64,000 nucleotides of DNA, taken from Desulforegulaceae bacterium. GTDB taxonomy: Bacteria > Desulfobacterota > Desulfobacteria > Desulfobacterales > JACKCP01. Below the pieces are notes generated by a model. That model was not told where the DNA came from. It saw only the letters and a program-made list of their open reading frames with translations, and made no database searches. This document shows, in pieces, positions 8,254-17,207 of the stretch (the first letter of the stretch is position 1; every line of letters begins with the position of its first letter). The position numbers were made by a program, and so were the translations under genes. The DNA lies in NCBI GenBank assembly GCA_034006035.1, contig JAVETN010000009.1, positions 47,322-111,321 of the forward strand. Direction: 5' to 3'.

Positions 8254-9837
8254 CTACCTAATAAAAGTTCTTGGAAAAAGTTTAAGCATTCTATAAAGAC
8301 CTGAAAACCTTTTTTTTATCCCTTTTCCATACAAGAAATCAACAATTCCTTTTAGTCCAAAATAAACATTTTTGCTATGGGGATGCCACCACATATTTCT
8401 TTTTACAAATGGTAAAATATCATTAACTATCACCTGGGGCTCTGTCATTTCAGCAAATCCTAATTCCCCATGTGCTCTTCCTATTCCTGACTCCTTAAAT
8501 CCTCCCCAAGGGGTTTCTGCAAGCCCATGACTCATGAGATGATCATTTATAGTAACAGCACCGGCTTTGATTTTAGATGCTATCTTTATTGCATTTCTCC
8601 TATTAGAAGACCAGACTGAGGCTGTAAGGCCAAGATTGGAATCATTTGCTAAATCAATACCTTCATCCATATTTTTTATTTTCATCACACCAATTAACGG
8701 ACCAAAAGTCTCTTCTTTCATTACAATCATTTCATGATTAACATTTGAAAGAACACAGGGACAAACAAGGTTATTCCACTTATTTTCATCGGTAGTAATT
8801 GATTTTGCATAAATTTCAGCTCCTTTTTCCAGAGCATCTTTTAGATGGCTTTTAACGGTTTCAACCTGTTTTTTTGTTGTCATCAAGCCAATGTCAACAT
8901 TAAAATCTTCGTCATAGCCAATTCTTAAATTCTCTACTCTTATTTTAAGCTCCTTCATAAAAGGATCATAAATGTCCTCATGAACATAAACTCGCTCAAC
9001 TCCTCCGCAGGATTGTCCTGCATTTTGAAATCCTGCCCAGATAATTCCATCCACGGTCCTTCCTATGTCTGCATCTTTGCATACAAGAGCAGCATCATTA
9101 CCTCCAAGTTCAAGGCTTACAGGAGTAAGGGTTTCTGAAGCTTTGCCCATGAGATATTTTCCCACAGGAACAGAACCTGTGAAAAAAAGCTTGTCAATTC
9201 CATTTTCAAGAAAAGCATCTCCAGCTATTCTGCCGGGAATATTTACATAATTAAAAACATTTTCAGGCAACCCTGCTTCTTCAAACACTTCTTTTAAAAT
9301 TTTTCCAACCATCTGGGTTTCTGAAGCAACTTTTAAAACAACGGTATTTCCTGCAAGAAGTCCCATTACAATTTCAGAAAAAGGAATTGCAAAGGGATAA
9401 TTCCAGGGAGAAATAATTCCAATCACCCCAAATGGAACTTTTTTTATCCTGCTTATTTTATTTGAAAGAAGAAAGTTCCCGGGCATTATATATCTTGTTT
9501 TTAAATATTTTTTTGCCTTTTTTGTATAAAAAGCAGTAGCCATGGCAGCTGGTAAAATTTCAGAAAGCATTGCATCAATCTTGGTTTTACCATTATCTTC
9601 TACGATTGTTTTTGCAATTTCATCGGATTTCTCGCAAACAATAGAACTTAATTTCTTTATATAAAAAGTCCTTTTCTTAATAGGAAGCTCTTTCCATTCT
9701 TTTTGGGCTTTTCTTGAGTTTTCAATGATCGTTTTCAAAGAATCAACCGAATCAATCTTTGTTGACCCAGTTTTTTCACCGGTCGCCTTATTAAATGAAA
9801 TTGTAACTTCATTGCTTGATTCATTTTCCTGAAGCAT
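8254..9837 (-). CDS. NAD(P)-dependent aldehyde dehydrogenase
   Basis: A 527-residue member of the aldehyde dehydrogenase superfamily, oxidising an aldehyde to the acid. The catalytic Cys is Cys277 in NAGQSCGGVERV; the general base Glu243 lies in SLELGGNDAA; PWNYPF near residue 145, FTGSVPVGKYL (the Rossmann glycine region) and EETFGPLIGV are also present. The start at 9837 is preferred to an upstream ATG at 9867, because AGGAGG ends 4 bases before 9837 and the upstream start would contain that site. A basic C-terminal extension of about 30 residues (IKKRFSGLYRMLKLF) goes beyond the core domain and could be membrane-associating. The substrate cannot be deduced. Confidence 0.92.
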   Translation of the reverse strand: MLQENESSNEVTISFNKATGEKTGSTKIDSVDSLKTIIENSRKAQKEWKELPIKKRTFYIKKLSSIVCEKSDEIAKTIVEDNGKTKIDAMLSEILPAAMATAFYTKKAKKYLKTRYIMPGNFLLSNKISRIKKVPFGVIGIISPWNYPFAIPFSEIVMGLLAGNTVVLKVASETQMVGKILKEVFEEAGLPENVFNYVNIPGRIAGDAFLENGIDKLFFTGSVPVGKYLMGKASETLTPVSLELGGNDAALVCKDADIGRTVDGIIWAGFQNAGQSCGGVERVYVHEDIYDPFMKELKIRVENLRIGYDEDFNVDIGLMTTKKQVETVKSHLKDALEKGAEIYAKSITTDENKWNNLVCPCVLSNVNHEMIVMKEETFGPLIGVMKIKNMDEGIDLANDSNLGLTASVWSSNRRNAIKIASKIKAGAVTINDHLMSHGLAETPWGGFKESGIGRAHGELGFAEMTEPQVIVNDILPFVKRNMWWHPHSKNVYFGLKGIVDFLYGKGIKKRFSGLYRMLKLFPRTFIR

Positions 9838-10381
9838 AAAGCCTCCTTTGTTTATAATGTTTGCCAAAAATTAACTTAACTTGATCTCATTTAACTCCAA
9901 CACACTTAATACGATAAACTTAAAACACCACCGGAATTTTATATTTTTTTAAGAATCTAAATGACCCTAAGTCACCTAACCATAATAAAATTTTATTTTC
10001 AACAAATAACACAAGTTGTTAAAAATTAATTTTATGACTTTTTAAAGTCGTTTAAATATCACTAAAACTCTTTTAAAAACCGCTCTTTTTCGCCTTTTTT
10101 TCAAGCCAATTTAAAAATTTTATTCATCAACAATCAAGTATTGATCTGGTTTCATCTATATTTTTAAAACTCAAAACCCCTGATTTTACTCAGGTTTACT
10201 TAGACAATAAAAACAACTCCAAATAAAAATATATAATTAAATTATTTTCTTGATAGATTTTTTAAAAATTATACAATGAGTAATTAAATAAACAGACCTA
10301 CAAAAAGATTTTTTATAATTATAATATAGTAATCAGTTTAAATTTAATCCGCAAATTTTGCTTAAAAAAAGAGAATAAAAT
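9838..10381. other. AT-rich divergent intergenic region
   Basis: About 540 bases between the divergent aldehyde dehydrogenase and MFS genes. No ORF with a ribosome-binding site was seen on either strand. It should contain promoters for both genes; one candidate for the MFS gene is listed separately. No repeat family or RNA gene was recognised. Confidence 0.5.
10250..10277 (+). promoter_or_regulatory. Candidate sigma-70 promoter for MFS gene
   Basis: TTGATA (10250-10255) and TACAAT (10272-10277) are separated by 16 bases; each differs from the consensus hexamer by one base. It lies about 105 bases before the MFS start. The AT-rich background makes chance matches common. Confidence 0.35.
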
Positions 10382-11563
10382 ATGATCAGACTTATGCTTC
10401 TTCTATCACTTCTTACAGCATTTCCACCGCTTTCCACAGCCATGTATCTGCCAGCTATTCCAACACTTGTAAGAATCTGGGATAAACCTCTTTACCTTGT
10501 GAACCTTACTCTTGTTATTTTCTTTGCAGTTTATTGTGTTTTCATTTTAATTTACGGCCCTTTATCTGACAAATACGGAAGAAAACCCCCACTTATAGCA
10601 GGGATTACAATTTATATTTTTTCTTGTTTTTTATGTGCTCTTTCCATTAATGTTTATATGCTTATTTTTGCAAGGGTATTCCAGGCTGCAGGAGCTGCCT
10701 CAGCTGCAACAATAGCACTGGCAATAGCAAAGGACAGATTTCCTCCAAACCAAAGGGAAAAGGTTTTAAGCTATATTGGCGTTATAATTGCCCTTGCTCC
10801 CATGCTTTCGCCAATGGTAGGAAGCCTTATTCTCATTTACTTTAAGTGGAGATGGATTTTTATAGTTCAGGCATTTTTTGGTATTATTTCAATTTTTTTT
10901 GTATCTTTTATGGCGGAATCCAATTTGGATAAAAAAGATGTCTCTATAAGACAACTGACCAAAGGATTTAAAAATACACTTAAAAACAAAAATTTCACTT
11001 CTCTTGTAATCTGCTTTTCAATGCTATCACTTCCAATCTTTGCATTTACTGCAGCATCTTCATTTATTTATATAAATATTTTCAATATCAAGGAAACCAT
11101 GTTTTCCCTATATTTTGGAATCAATGCTGTCTGTCTTATGGCTGGTTCGCTTACTTGCGCAAGACTTGGATATAAAATTGGAACATTCAGACTGATTAAT
11201 CTTGGAATTTTGGGTGGAATTTTAGGCGGAATTTTAATGCTTCTAAAACTTTTTGAAGGACCTTTGCAATTTCTCATACCAATGGCAGTAATTTCATATA
11301 CCTTTGGTTTAAGCCGTCCGCCAGCAAACAATCTTATTCTTGAGCAGGTAACTCAAGACACAGGAACTGCCTCATCTTTGATGATTTTCTCCTACTTTAT
11401 TCTGGGGGCTATTTCAATGGCAGTAGTTTCTCTGGAATGGCAGAGCAAAATCACCTATATTGGTTCTCTTGCAACTTTATGCGGACTTTTCTCTTTTATT
11501 CTATGGTGCTTTATAAAGCCACAAATTATTGCTAACCAAAAATCTATCAACTCAAGAAATTAA
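10382..11563 (+). CDS. Bcr/CflA-like MFS drug-efflux transporter
   Basis: A 393-residue inner-membrane transporter with about 12 hydrophobic segments. The N-terminal YLPAIPTL segment after the first helix and the loop 2-3 motif GPLSDKYGRKPPL (MFS motif A) are typical of the Bcr/CflA subfamily of proton-driven drug exporters; RVFQAAGAASAATIALAIAKD matches the conserved fourth helix of the same group. The gene is alone on this strand, after a long noncoding region and before a perfect hairpin. The exported compound is unknown; calling it a multidrug exporter rests on the family only. Confidence 0.85.
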   Translation: MIRLMLLLSLLTAFPPLSTAMYLPAIPTLVRIWDKPLYLVNLTLVIFFAVYCVFILIYGPLSDKYGRKPPLIAGITIYIFSCFLCALSINVYMLIFARVFQAAGAASAATIALAIAKDRFPPNQREKVLSYIGVIIALAPMLSPMVGSLILIYFKWRWIFIVQAFFGIISIFFVSFMAESNLDKKDVSIRQLTKGFKNTLKNKNFTSLVICFSMLSLPIFAFTAASSFIYINIFNIKETMFSLYFGINAVCLMAGSLTCARLGYKIGTFRLINLGILGGILGGILMLLKLFEGPLQFLIPMAVISYTFGLSRPPANNLILEQVTQDTGTASSLMIFSYFILGAISMAVVSLEWQSKITYIGSLATLCGLFSFILWCFIKPQIIANQKSINSRN

Positions 11564-11566
11564 ACA

Positions 11567-11585
11567 ATCCCGGTCACACCGGGAT
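11567..11585. terminator. Bidirectional hairpin terminator
   Basis: ATCCCGGT (11567-11574) pairs perfectly with ACCGGGAT (11578-11585) around a 3-base loop, between the convergent MFS and CGGC genes. GC-rich stem, modest T content on both sides. Confidence 0.65.
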
Positions 11586-11599
11586 CCTTAAATGGTCTT

Positions 11600-11921
11600 T
11601 TAGTGAGTATATTCAATAATCTTAACTTCTGGACCAACTTTTCTTATAATAGCATCTCTCATTTCAGCAAAGTGAGGACATGGGAATCCTATTGGGTTCC
11701 CCTTTGAAATACATGATGCAAAAACAATAACTTCAACTCCCCTGTCCACCATTATTTTTGCTCTTTGAACTGCACGTTTTCCAGGACATCCTCCGCAGGA
11801 AACAAAGCCAGCAATTTGAACAGGGCCAGCCAAGCTTGCCTTCTGAAGCAACTTTAAAATCTGTTGTTCCAGGACACAAATCTTCAGTTTGCTGACATCT
11901 TATAATTCCAGCTTTTTTCAT
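11600..11921 (-). pseudogene. CGGC-domain protein gene with a frameshift
   Basis: Two overlapping minus-strand frames together encode one CGGC-domain protein. The first runs from ATG 11921 (GGGAGG, 9-base spacing; MKKAGIIRCQQTEDLCPGTT) to about ASEGKL. The second continues with AGPVQIAGFVSCGGCPGKRA, ASCISKGNPIGFPCPHF and ends at 11600. The join near 11830 needs one base removed (CTTGGCTGG read as CTT-GCT-GGC). The second frame taken alone would need a TTG start inside the gene and would lack the conserved IRCQQTEDLCPGTTDF N-terminus. The intact family has about 105-120 residues with several Cys, presumably metal-binding; function unknown. The frame change may be a true mutation or an assembly error. 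Confidence 0.75.
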
Positions 11922-12106
11922 TTCCAATATCCTCCCTTATATAATTAGTTAAAATCCAGCTTAGCAATCCAAGTTGTAAGCTGACTTTTTTATTAACCAG
12001 GGAATTCATCTTTTAAAAACAAAAAATATAATATTTAAAAAGACTTTTAATTCAAAGGCAGGTAATTAATATCTCAAAAAATGATTCGACTTATCAATTG
12101 TTTCAA

Positions 12107-12142
12107 TGAAACCTAGATGAAATGAATTTCGTCCAGGTTTCA
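12107..12142 (-). terminator. Hairpin downstream of cimA
   Basis: TGAAACCT (12107-12114) pairs with AGGTTTCA (12135-12142), and the inner GATGAAA/TTTCGTC extends the stem. It lies about 55 bases after the cimA stop and probably ends the ilv operon transcript. No strong T run follows. Confidence 0.5.
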
Positions 12143-12197
12143 GCAGCTTTACTTAATAGCTTCAACAACTTTGATTAGTTTTTAAAAACAAAATTTT

Positions 12198-13796
12198 TTA
12201 AGATTGTTTTTTATCAAGAAACCCAAGCTTATAATAAAAACTATCTGCAAGAGCCTGCCAGCTAGCCTCAATAATGTCTTCGGAAACTCCCATGGTTGTC
12301 CAAATATTGTTTTCATCCCTTGATTCAATAAGAACCCTTACTTTTGATTCAGTTCCGCCGCTTCCATCAAGAACTCTTACTTTAAAGTCCACAAGATGCA
12401 TGGATTTGATACAATCAAAAAATGATGAAAGTGCTTTTCTAAGCGCATTATCAAGAGCACTAACAGGGCCTTCACCTTCTGCTGCAGTAATTTTTTCAAT
12501 TCCGTTAACTGCAATTTTCACCATTGCATGGGAAGAACAAAAACGTTCCAAATCCTTTTCAACAGTTACTCGAAATGACTTAAACTCAAAAGGAGGTTTA
12601 AATTCACCAGTAAGTTTTGACACCAAAATATGAAATGAAGCATCAGAAACCTCGTACTGGTAACCCTTTTGCTCAAGCTTTTTTATTTCATTAACTATAA
12701 ATCTGCTGTCAACTTTTGCTTTATCAAGATTAATTCCAAGCTCTTTTGCCTTATATTCAATATTACTCTTTCCAGAATAATCAGAAACAATAACCCTTCT
12801 TTCATTTCCTACAAGCTCAGGCAGCATATGCTCATATGCTCTGGCATCTTTTTGAACTGCACTCACATGAACTCCGCCTTTATGGGCAAAAGCACTTTTA
12901 CCTACAAAAGGTCTATTATTTAAAGGGGGAACATTGGCTGTTTCGCTTACAAACCTTGAGACATTTTTAAGTTTCTTTAAATTTTCATCTGAAATACAGT
13001 TTTTGCCCATTTTAAGGGCAAGAACAGGAATAATTGAAGTTATGTCAGCATTTCCGCATCTTTCCCCATAGCCGTTTATTGTACCCTGAACCATTGAAGC
13101 TCCTGCTCTAACTGCTTCAATTGAATTGGCAACTGCAAGACCTGAATCATTATGAGCGTGAATCCCAAGCCTTAAACTTGAAGTTTCACCAAGTTTCTGA
13201 TTAAAAAAATCTGCCACAGCTGTTACAATTTCTGTTACTTCATGGGGAAGGGTTCCTCCGTTTGTATCACACAAAACAATAAAAAGAGCCCCTCCTTTAT
13301 ATGCTGCTTCAAGAGTTTCAAGAGCATATAAGGGATTACCCTTAAATCCGTCAAAAAAATGTTCTGCATCATAAATAATTTCACGGCCCTTTTCCTTAAA
13401 ATAGGACACAGATTCTTCAATCATTTTAAGGTTTTCTTCAAGGCTGTTATTCATTATTTTAGTAACATGAAGATCCCAGGTTTTCCCAAACAAAGTAACC
13501 GCAGGTGAATTACTTTTTAAAATAGCCTGAATACTTGGATCTTCTTCGCATGTAAAACCAGCTCTTCTTGTTGCACCAAAAGCTGTGAGTTTTGAATTTT
13601 TAAATTCAATTTTTTTTGCTTCTTCAAAGAAAATAGTGTCTTTGGGATTAGATCCCGGCCAGCCTCCTTCAACATAATGAATACCAAATTCATCAAGTCT
13701 TTTTGCTATTTTGAGCTTATCTTCAACAGTAAAATTTATGTTTTCCCCCTGAGAACCATCTCTAAGGGTGGTATCATATAAGTAGACTTCCGGCAT
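12198..13796 (-). CDS. cimA: (R)-citramalate synthase
   Basis: CimA condenses pyruvate with acetyl-CoA to citramalate, the first step of the threonine-independent route to 2-oxobutyrate and isoleucine. At 532 residues it has the CimA length. The N-terminal HMGL-type TIM barrel starts with YLYDTTLRDGSQGENINF and contains GIHAHNDSGLAVANS; the C-terminal LeuA-type regulatory domain (about 390-525) ends with EASWQALADSFYYKL. YVEGGWPGSNPKD near residue 40 is characteristic of this clade and not of isopropylmalate synthase. It is the last gene of the ilv operon, 64 bases after ilvC, which supports an isoleucine role. The ribosome-binding site AGGAAGG lies just before the ATG. Confidence 0.9.
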   Translation of the reverse strand: MPEVYLYDTTLRDGSQGENINFTVEDKLKIAKRLDEFGIHYVEGGWPGSNPKDTIFFEEAKKIEFKNSKLTAFGATRRAGFTCEEDPSIQAILKSNSPAVTLFGKTWDLHVTKIMNNSLEENLKMIEESVSYFKEKGREIIYDAEHFFDGFKGNPLYALETLEAAYKGGALFIVLCDTNGGTLPHEVTEIVTAVADFFNQKLGETSSLRLGIHAHNDSGLAVANSIEAVRAGASMVQGTINGYGERCGNADITSIIPVLALKMGKNCISDENLKKLKNVSRFVSETANVPPLNNRPFVGKSAFAHKGGVHVSAVQKDARAYEHMLPELVGNERRVIVSDYSGKSNIEYKAKELGINLDKAKVDSRFIVNEIKKLEQKGYQYEVSDASFHILVSKLTGEFKPPFEFKSFRVTVEKDLERFCSSHAMVKIAVNGIEKITAAEGEGPVSALDNALRKALSSFFDCIKSMHLVDFKVRVLDGSGGTESKVRVLIESRDENNIWTTMGVSEDIIEASWQALADSFYYKLGFLDKKQS

Positions 13797-13860
13797 TAAT
13801 CACCTTCCTGTATTCATTTCAGTAAATTCCGGAGAAAATTTCTCCGGATATTTATTACTG

Positions 13861-14907
13861 CTATCTATTAGTAGGACGAAGGGCTCTTACTGCAGCACCT
13901 GCCTGCCACATTTCAGAATCGTGTATTTCTTTAAGTTCCTTATTAAGTTTTTCTCTATAATCAGGAGCTGTATTAACCCTCATTACAACTTCAGTTTCTT
14001 TTCCAGTTTTAACTGAGTCGTAAAGCTCTTCAAAAACCGGCTTTACAGCTTCTTTAAATTTTGGAGACCAGTCAAGGGCTCCTCTTTGAGCTGTTGTTGA
14101 ACAATTTGCATACATCCAGTCCATTCCGTTTTCCCCGACAAGACGAATAAGTGATTCTGTAAGCTCTTCTACAGTTTCATTGAATGCTTCACTTGGAGAA
14201 TGACCGTTTTTTCTTAAGAGATCATACTGGGCTTCCATCACACCGCGAAGGCATCCCATAAGAACTCCTCTTTCACCTGTAAGGTCTGAATAAACTTCTT
14301 TTTCAAAGGTTGTGTGAAAAAGATAACCTGAACCTATAACTATTCCAAGGGCAAGACATCTTTCCTTAGCTCTTCCTGTAAAATCCTGGTGAACTGCAAA
14401 GCTTGCATTAAGACCATTTCCTTCAAGGAAATTAACCCTTACAGAACGTCCAGAGCCCTTTGGTGCAACAAGGATAACATCTACATTTTCAGGCGGAATT
14501 ACTTTGGTCTGATCTTTGTAAGCAACTGAAAACCCATGGGAAAAATAAAGGGCGTCACCTTCATTAAGACACTCTTTAACTACAGGCCAAAGCTGAGACT
14601 GCCCTGCATCTGAAAGAAGATACTGAATAACAGTTGCTTTTTTTGCAGCTTCTTCTATTGGGAAAAGAGTTTCTCCTGGAACCCATCCGTCTTTTACAGC
14701 CTTGTCCCAAGAAGCACTATTCTGTCTTTGACCGATTATCACGTTAATGCCGTTATCTCTCATATTCATAGCCTGACCAGGACCCTGAACACCATAGCCA
14801 AGAACAGCAACTATTTCATTTTTCAAAATTTCTCTTGCCTTGTCCATTGTGAACTCGTCAGAGGTTATTACTTCTTCATCCGTACCACCAAAATTAATAA
14901 TAGCCAT
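13861..14907 (-). CDS. ilvC: Ketol-acid reductoisomerase
   Basis: IlvC converts acetolactate and acetohydroxybutyrate to the dihydroxy acids, using NAD(P)H and magnesium. The protein has 348 residues, about the class I size. The Rossmann motif is GYGVQGPGQAMNMRDNG at residues 37-53. The metal-binding acidic residues lie in SDLTGERGVLMG and in NETVEELTESL, followed by the C-terminal CSTTAQRGALDW segment. GGAG precedes the ATG by 5 bases. It stands between ilvN and cimA in the operon. Confidence 0.96.
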   Translation of the reverse strand: MAIINFGGTDEEVITSDEFTMDKAREILKNEIVAVLGYGVQGPGQAMNMRDNGINVIIGQRQNSASWDKAVKDGWVPGETLFPIEEAAKKATVIQYLLSDAGQSQLWPVVKECLNEGDALYFSHGFSVAYKDQTKVIPPENVDVILVAPKGSGRSVRVNFLEGNGLNASFAVHQDFTGRAKERCLALGIVIGSGYLFHTTFEKEVYSDLTGERGVLMGCLRGVMEAQYDLLRKNGHSPSEAFNETVEELTESLIRLVGENGMDWMYANCSTTAQRGALDWSPKFKEAVKPVFEELYDSVKTGKETEVVMRVNTAPDYREKLNKELKEIHDSEMWQAGAAVRALRPTNR

Positions 14908-14981
14908 TTTTTCTCCATTAATATTTATTTCTTAAATTAAACAATTTGATGACTAATTTTTACCAGACATCTTAACATAAT

Positions 14982-15467
14982 CTATTTTGAACCCCTTGCA
15001 AGGGCAACACAACCAGTTCTTACAACTTCTTTTATACCAAAAGGCTTGAGTAAATTAAGCAAGGCCTCAAGCTTATCTTCATCAGCAGATACCTGAATTG
15101 TATAATGTTCAGGACCTGAATCAACAATTCTACATCTAAAAATATCAACAATTCTAAGCACTTCAGCTCTTACACTCGCTGTTGCATTAACTTTTATCAT
15201 AGCGAGTTCCCTGCTTACAAACTTTTGATCTGTATAGTCAAGCACTTTTATAACATTGATAAGCTTGTGAAGCTGCTTTTTTATCTGTTCAACAATTGCC
15301 TTGTCACCTGTGGTAACCATTGTAAGTCTTGAAAGCCCGGGTTCACTTGTTTCAGCAACACAAAGACTGTCAATATTATAACCTCTTCCACTAAAAAGCC
15401 CTACTATTCTTGAAAGAACTCCTGGCTTATTTTCCACAAGAATTGATAAAATACTTTTTTCTTCCAT
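14982..15467 (-). CDS. ilvN: Acetolactate synthase small (regulatory) subunit
   Basis: A 161-residue regulatory subunit of acetohydroxyacid synthase. The N-terminal ACT domain (ILSILVENKPGVLSRIVGLFSGRGYNIDSL, residues 5-34) binds valine in the family and mediates feedback inhibition; the C-terminal ALS_ss_C domain follows from about residue 80. AGGAGG lies 8 bases before the ATG. It follows ilvB by 17 bases. Confidence 0.96.
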   Translation of the reverse strand: MEEKSILSILVENKPGVLSRIVGLFSGRGYNIDSLCVAETSEPGLSRLTMVTTGDKAIVEQIKKQLHKLINVIKVLDYTDQKFVSRELAMIKVNATASVRAEVLRIVDIFRCRIVDSGPEHYTIQVSADEDKLEALLNLLKPFGIKEVVRTGCVALARGSK

Positions 15468-15484
15468 ATCTTAAACCTCCTGAT

Positions 15485-17176
15485 TTATACCAAAAGCATC
15501 TTGGTAATTGGAGCTCCCGCAGGAACCATAGGATAAACGTTTTCTTCCCTGTCAACAACAAATTCCATGATAACAGGCCCTTCAGTTTCAAGACCTTTTT
15601 TAAGGGTTTCTTCCACCTCAGAAGGTTTTGTTGCTCTAAACCCTTTAGCTCCGTAAGCTTCAGCAAGTTTTACAAAATCCGGAGCATGTGACATATCAGT
15701 TCCTGAATAATTCTTGTTATAAAAAAGTCCCTGCCATTGTCTAACCATTCCAAGAAAACGGTTGTTTAAAATAACTATTTTTACAGGAAGATTATACTGA
15801 ACAACTGTTGCAAGCTCCTGACTGTTCATCTGGATACTTCCATCTCCGGCAATATCTACAACAAGTGCATCAGGCTTTCCGGCCTGGGCTCCCATTGCTG
15901 CAGGAAAACCATAACCCATGGTTCCAAGACCGCCTGATGTAAGCCAGTGGTCAGGATTATTAAAATGATAATACTGGGCAGCCCACATCTGGTTTTGTCC
16001 AACTTCAGTTGCAATTATGGCATCGCCCTTGGTAATTTCAAAAAGTTTTTCAACAACATACTGAGGCTTGATAACTTCTTCATCCTGTTCATATTTAAGA
16101 GGAGTAGTGCTTTTCCAATCATCAATAGTATTCAACCATTTTTCTCTTTTTGGACAAATGGTTTCTTTGTCCTCTTTTTCAATCAGGCAATTCAATGCTT
16201 CAAGAGTTTCTTTGCAGTCTCCTACAATGGGAATTTCAACAGTTACGTTCTTATGAATAGAAGTAGGATCTATATCAATATGAACTATGGTGGACTTACT
16301 TGCAAATTCATCTGTTTTACCTGTAACCCTGTCATCAAAACGAACACCAACTGCAATCATAAGATCACTTTCTGAAATTGCCATGTTGGCCCTGTATGTT
16401 CCATGCATTCCAAGCATTCCAAGCCAGTTGTCATCAGTTCCGGGAAAAGTTCCAAGTCCCATTAAAGAAGTTGTAACAGGAATATTTGTAAGTTTTGCAA
16501 ACTTTGTAAAAGCTTCGCTTGCCTGGCCTAGAGCAATGCCGCCACCACCGAAAATGATAGGTTTTTCAGCTTTTTTAATTAAATCAACAACCTTTTGAAG
16601 CTGTTTCATATTAGGCTTAAATGTTGGGTTATATGAAGGCATTGTTATTTCTTTAATATCTTTATAAAGAGTTTTTGCATTTGTAATATCTTTTGGAATA
16701 TCAATTAAAACAGGACCAGGCCTTCCAGTTCTTGCAAGATAAAAAGCCTCTTTGATTGTATGCTCAAGATCATTAATATCTTTTACAAGATAATTATGTT
16801 TGGTACATGGCCTTGTAATTCCAACAATATCAACTTCCTGAAAAGCATCATTTCCTATAAGAGATGTGGGAACCTGTCCGGTAATTACAACCATTGGAAT
16901 TGAGTCCATATAAGCTGTGGCAATCCCTGTAACAGTATTGGTTGCACCAGGACCTGAAGTTACCAATGCAACACCAACTTTTCTTGTCGCCCTTGCATAT
17001 CCGTCAGCAGCATGAACAGCAGCCTGCTCATGTCTAACAAGAATATGTTTAATGTCAGTGTTTGTAAGCTCATGATAATAATCAATAACCGCACCGCCGG
17101 GATAACCGAAAATTGTATCAACTCCTTCGTCTTTAAGAGCTCTCCAAACAATTTGTGCTCCTGTTAACTCGTCCAT
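15485..17176 (-). CDS. ilvB: Acetolactate synthase large (catalytic) subunit
   Basis: The catalytic subunit joins two pyruvates, or pyruvate and 2-oxobutyrate, using thiamine diphosphate, FAD and magnesium. The catalytic Glu is Glu50 in VRHEQAAVHAADGYARAT; the thiamine diphosphate motif GDGSIQMNSQELATV with its Asn partner is in the C-terminal third, and FRATKPSEVEETLKK is near the end. I place the start at ATG 17176 (MDELTG; AAGGA 8 bases upstream). The ATG at 17185 is also possible but directly abuts that ribosome-binding site. At 563 residues the length is normal. It follows ilvD by 31 bases. Confidence 0.96.
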   Translation of the reverse strand: MDELTGAQIVWRALKDEGVDTIFGYPGGAVIDYYHELTNTDIKHILVRHEQAAVHAADGYARATRKVGVALVTSGPGATNTVTGIATAYMDSIPMVVITGQVPTSLIGNDAFQEVDIVGITRPCTKHNYLVKDINDLEHTIKEAFYLARTGRPGPVLIDIPKDITNAKTLYKDIKEITMPSYNPTFKPNMKQLQKVVDLIKKAEKPIIFGGGGIALGQASEAFTKFAKLTNIPVTTSLMGLGTFPGTDDNWLGMLGMHGTYRANMAISESDLMIAVGVRFDDRVTGKTDEFASKSTIVHIDIDPTSIHKNVTVEIPIVGDCKETLEALNCLIEKEDKETICPKREKWLNTIDDWKSTTPLKYEQDEEVIKPQYVVEKLFEITKGDAIIATEVGQNQMWAAQYYHFNNPDHWLTSGGLGTMGYGFPAAMGAQAGKPDALVVDIAGDGSIQMNSQELATVVQYNLPVKIVILNNRFLGMVRQWQGLFYNKNYSGTDMSHAPDFVKLAEAYGAKGFRATKPSEVEETLKKGLETEGPVIMEFVVDREENVYPMVPAGAPITKMLLV

Positions 17177-17207
17177 GTTAACCATCCTTAAATTTGTTTA
17201 TTTTAAT

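Noticed and set aside
12081..12116. Short plus-strand frame beginning ATGATTCGACTTATC
   Set aside because: Only 11 codons, no ribosome-binding site, and it lies in the hairpin downstream of cimA.
15947..16375. Plus-strand ORF of 142 codons inside ilvB
   Set aside because: Antisense shadow of a well-conserved gene; composition is Phe/Ile/Asn-rich like other shadows here.
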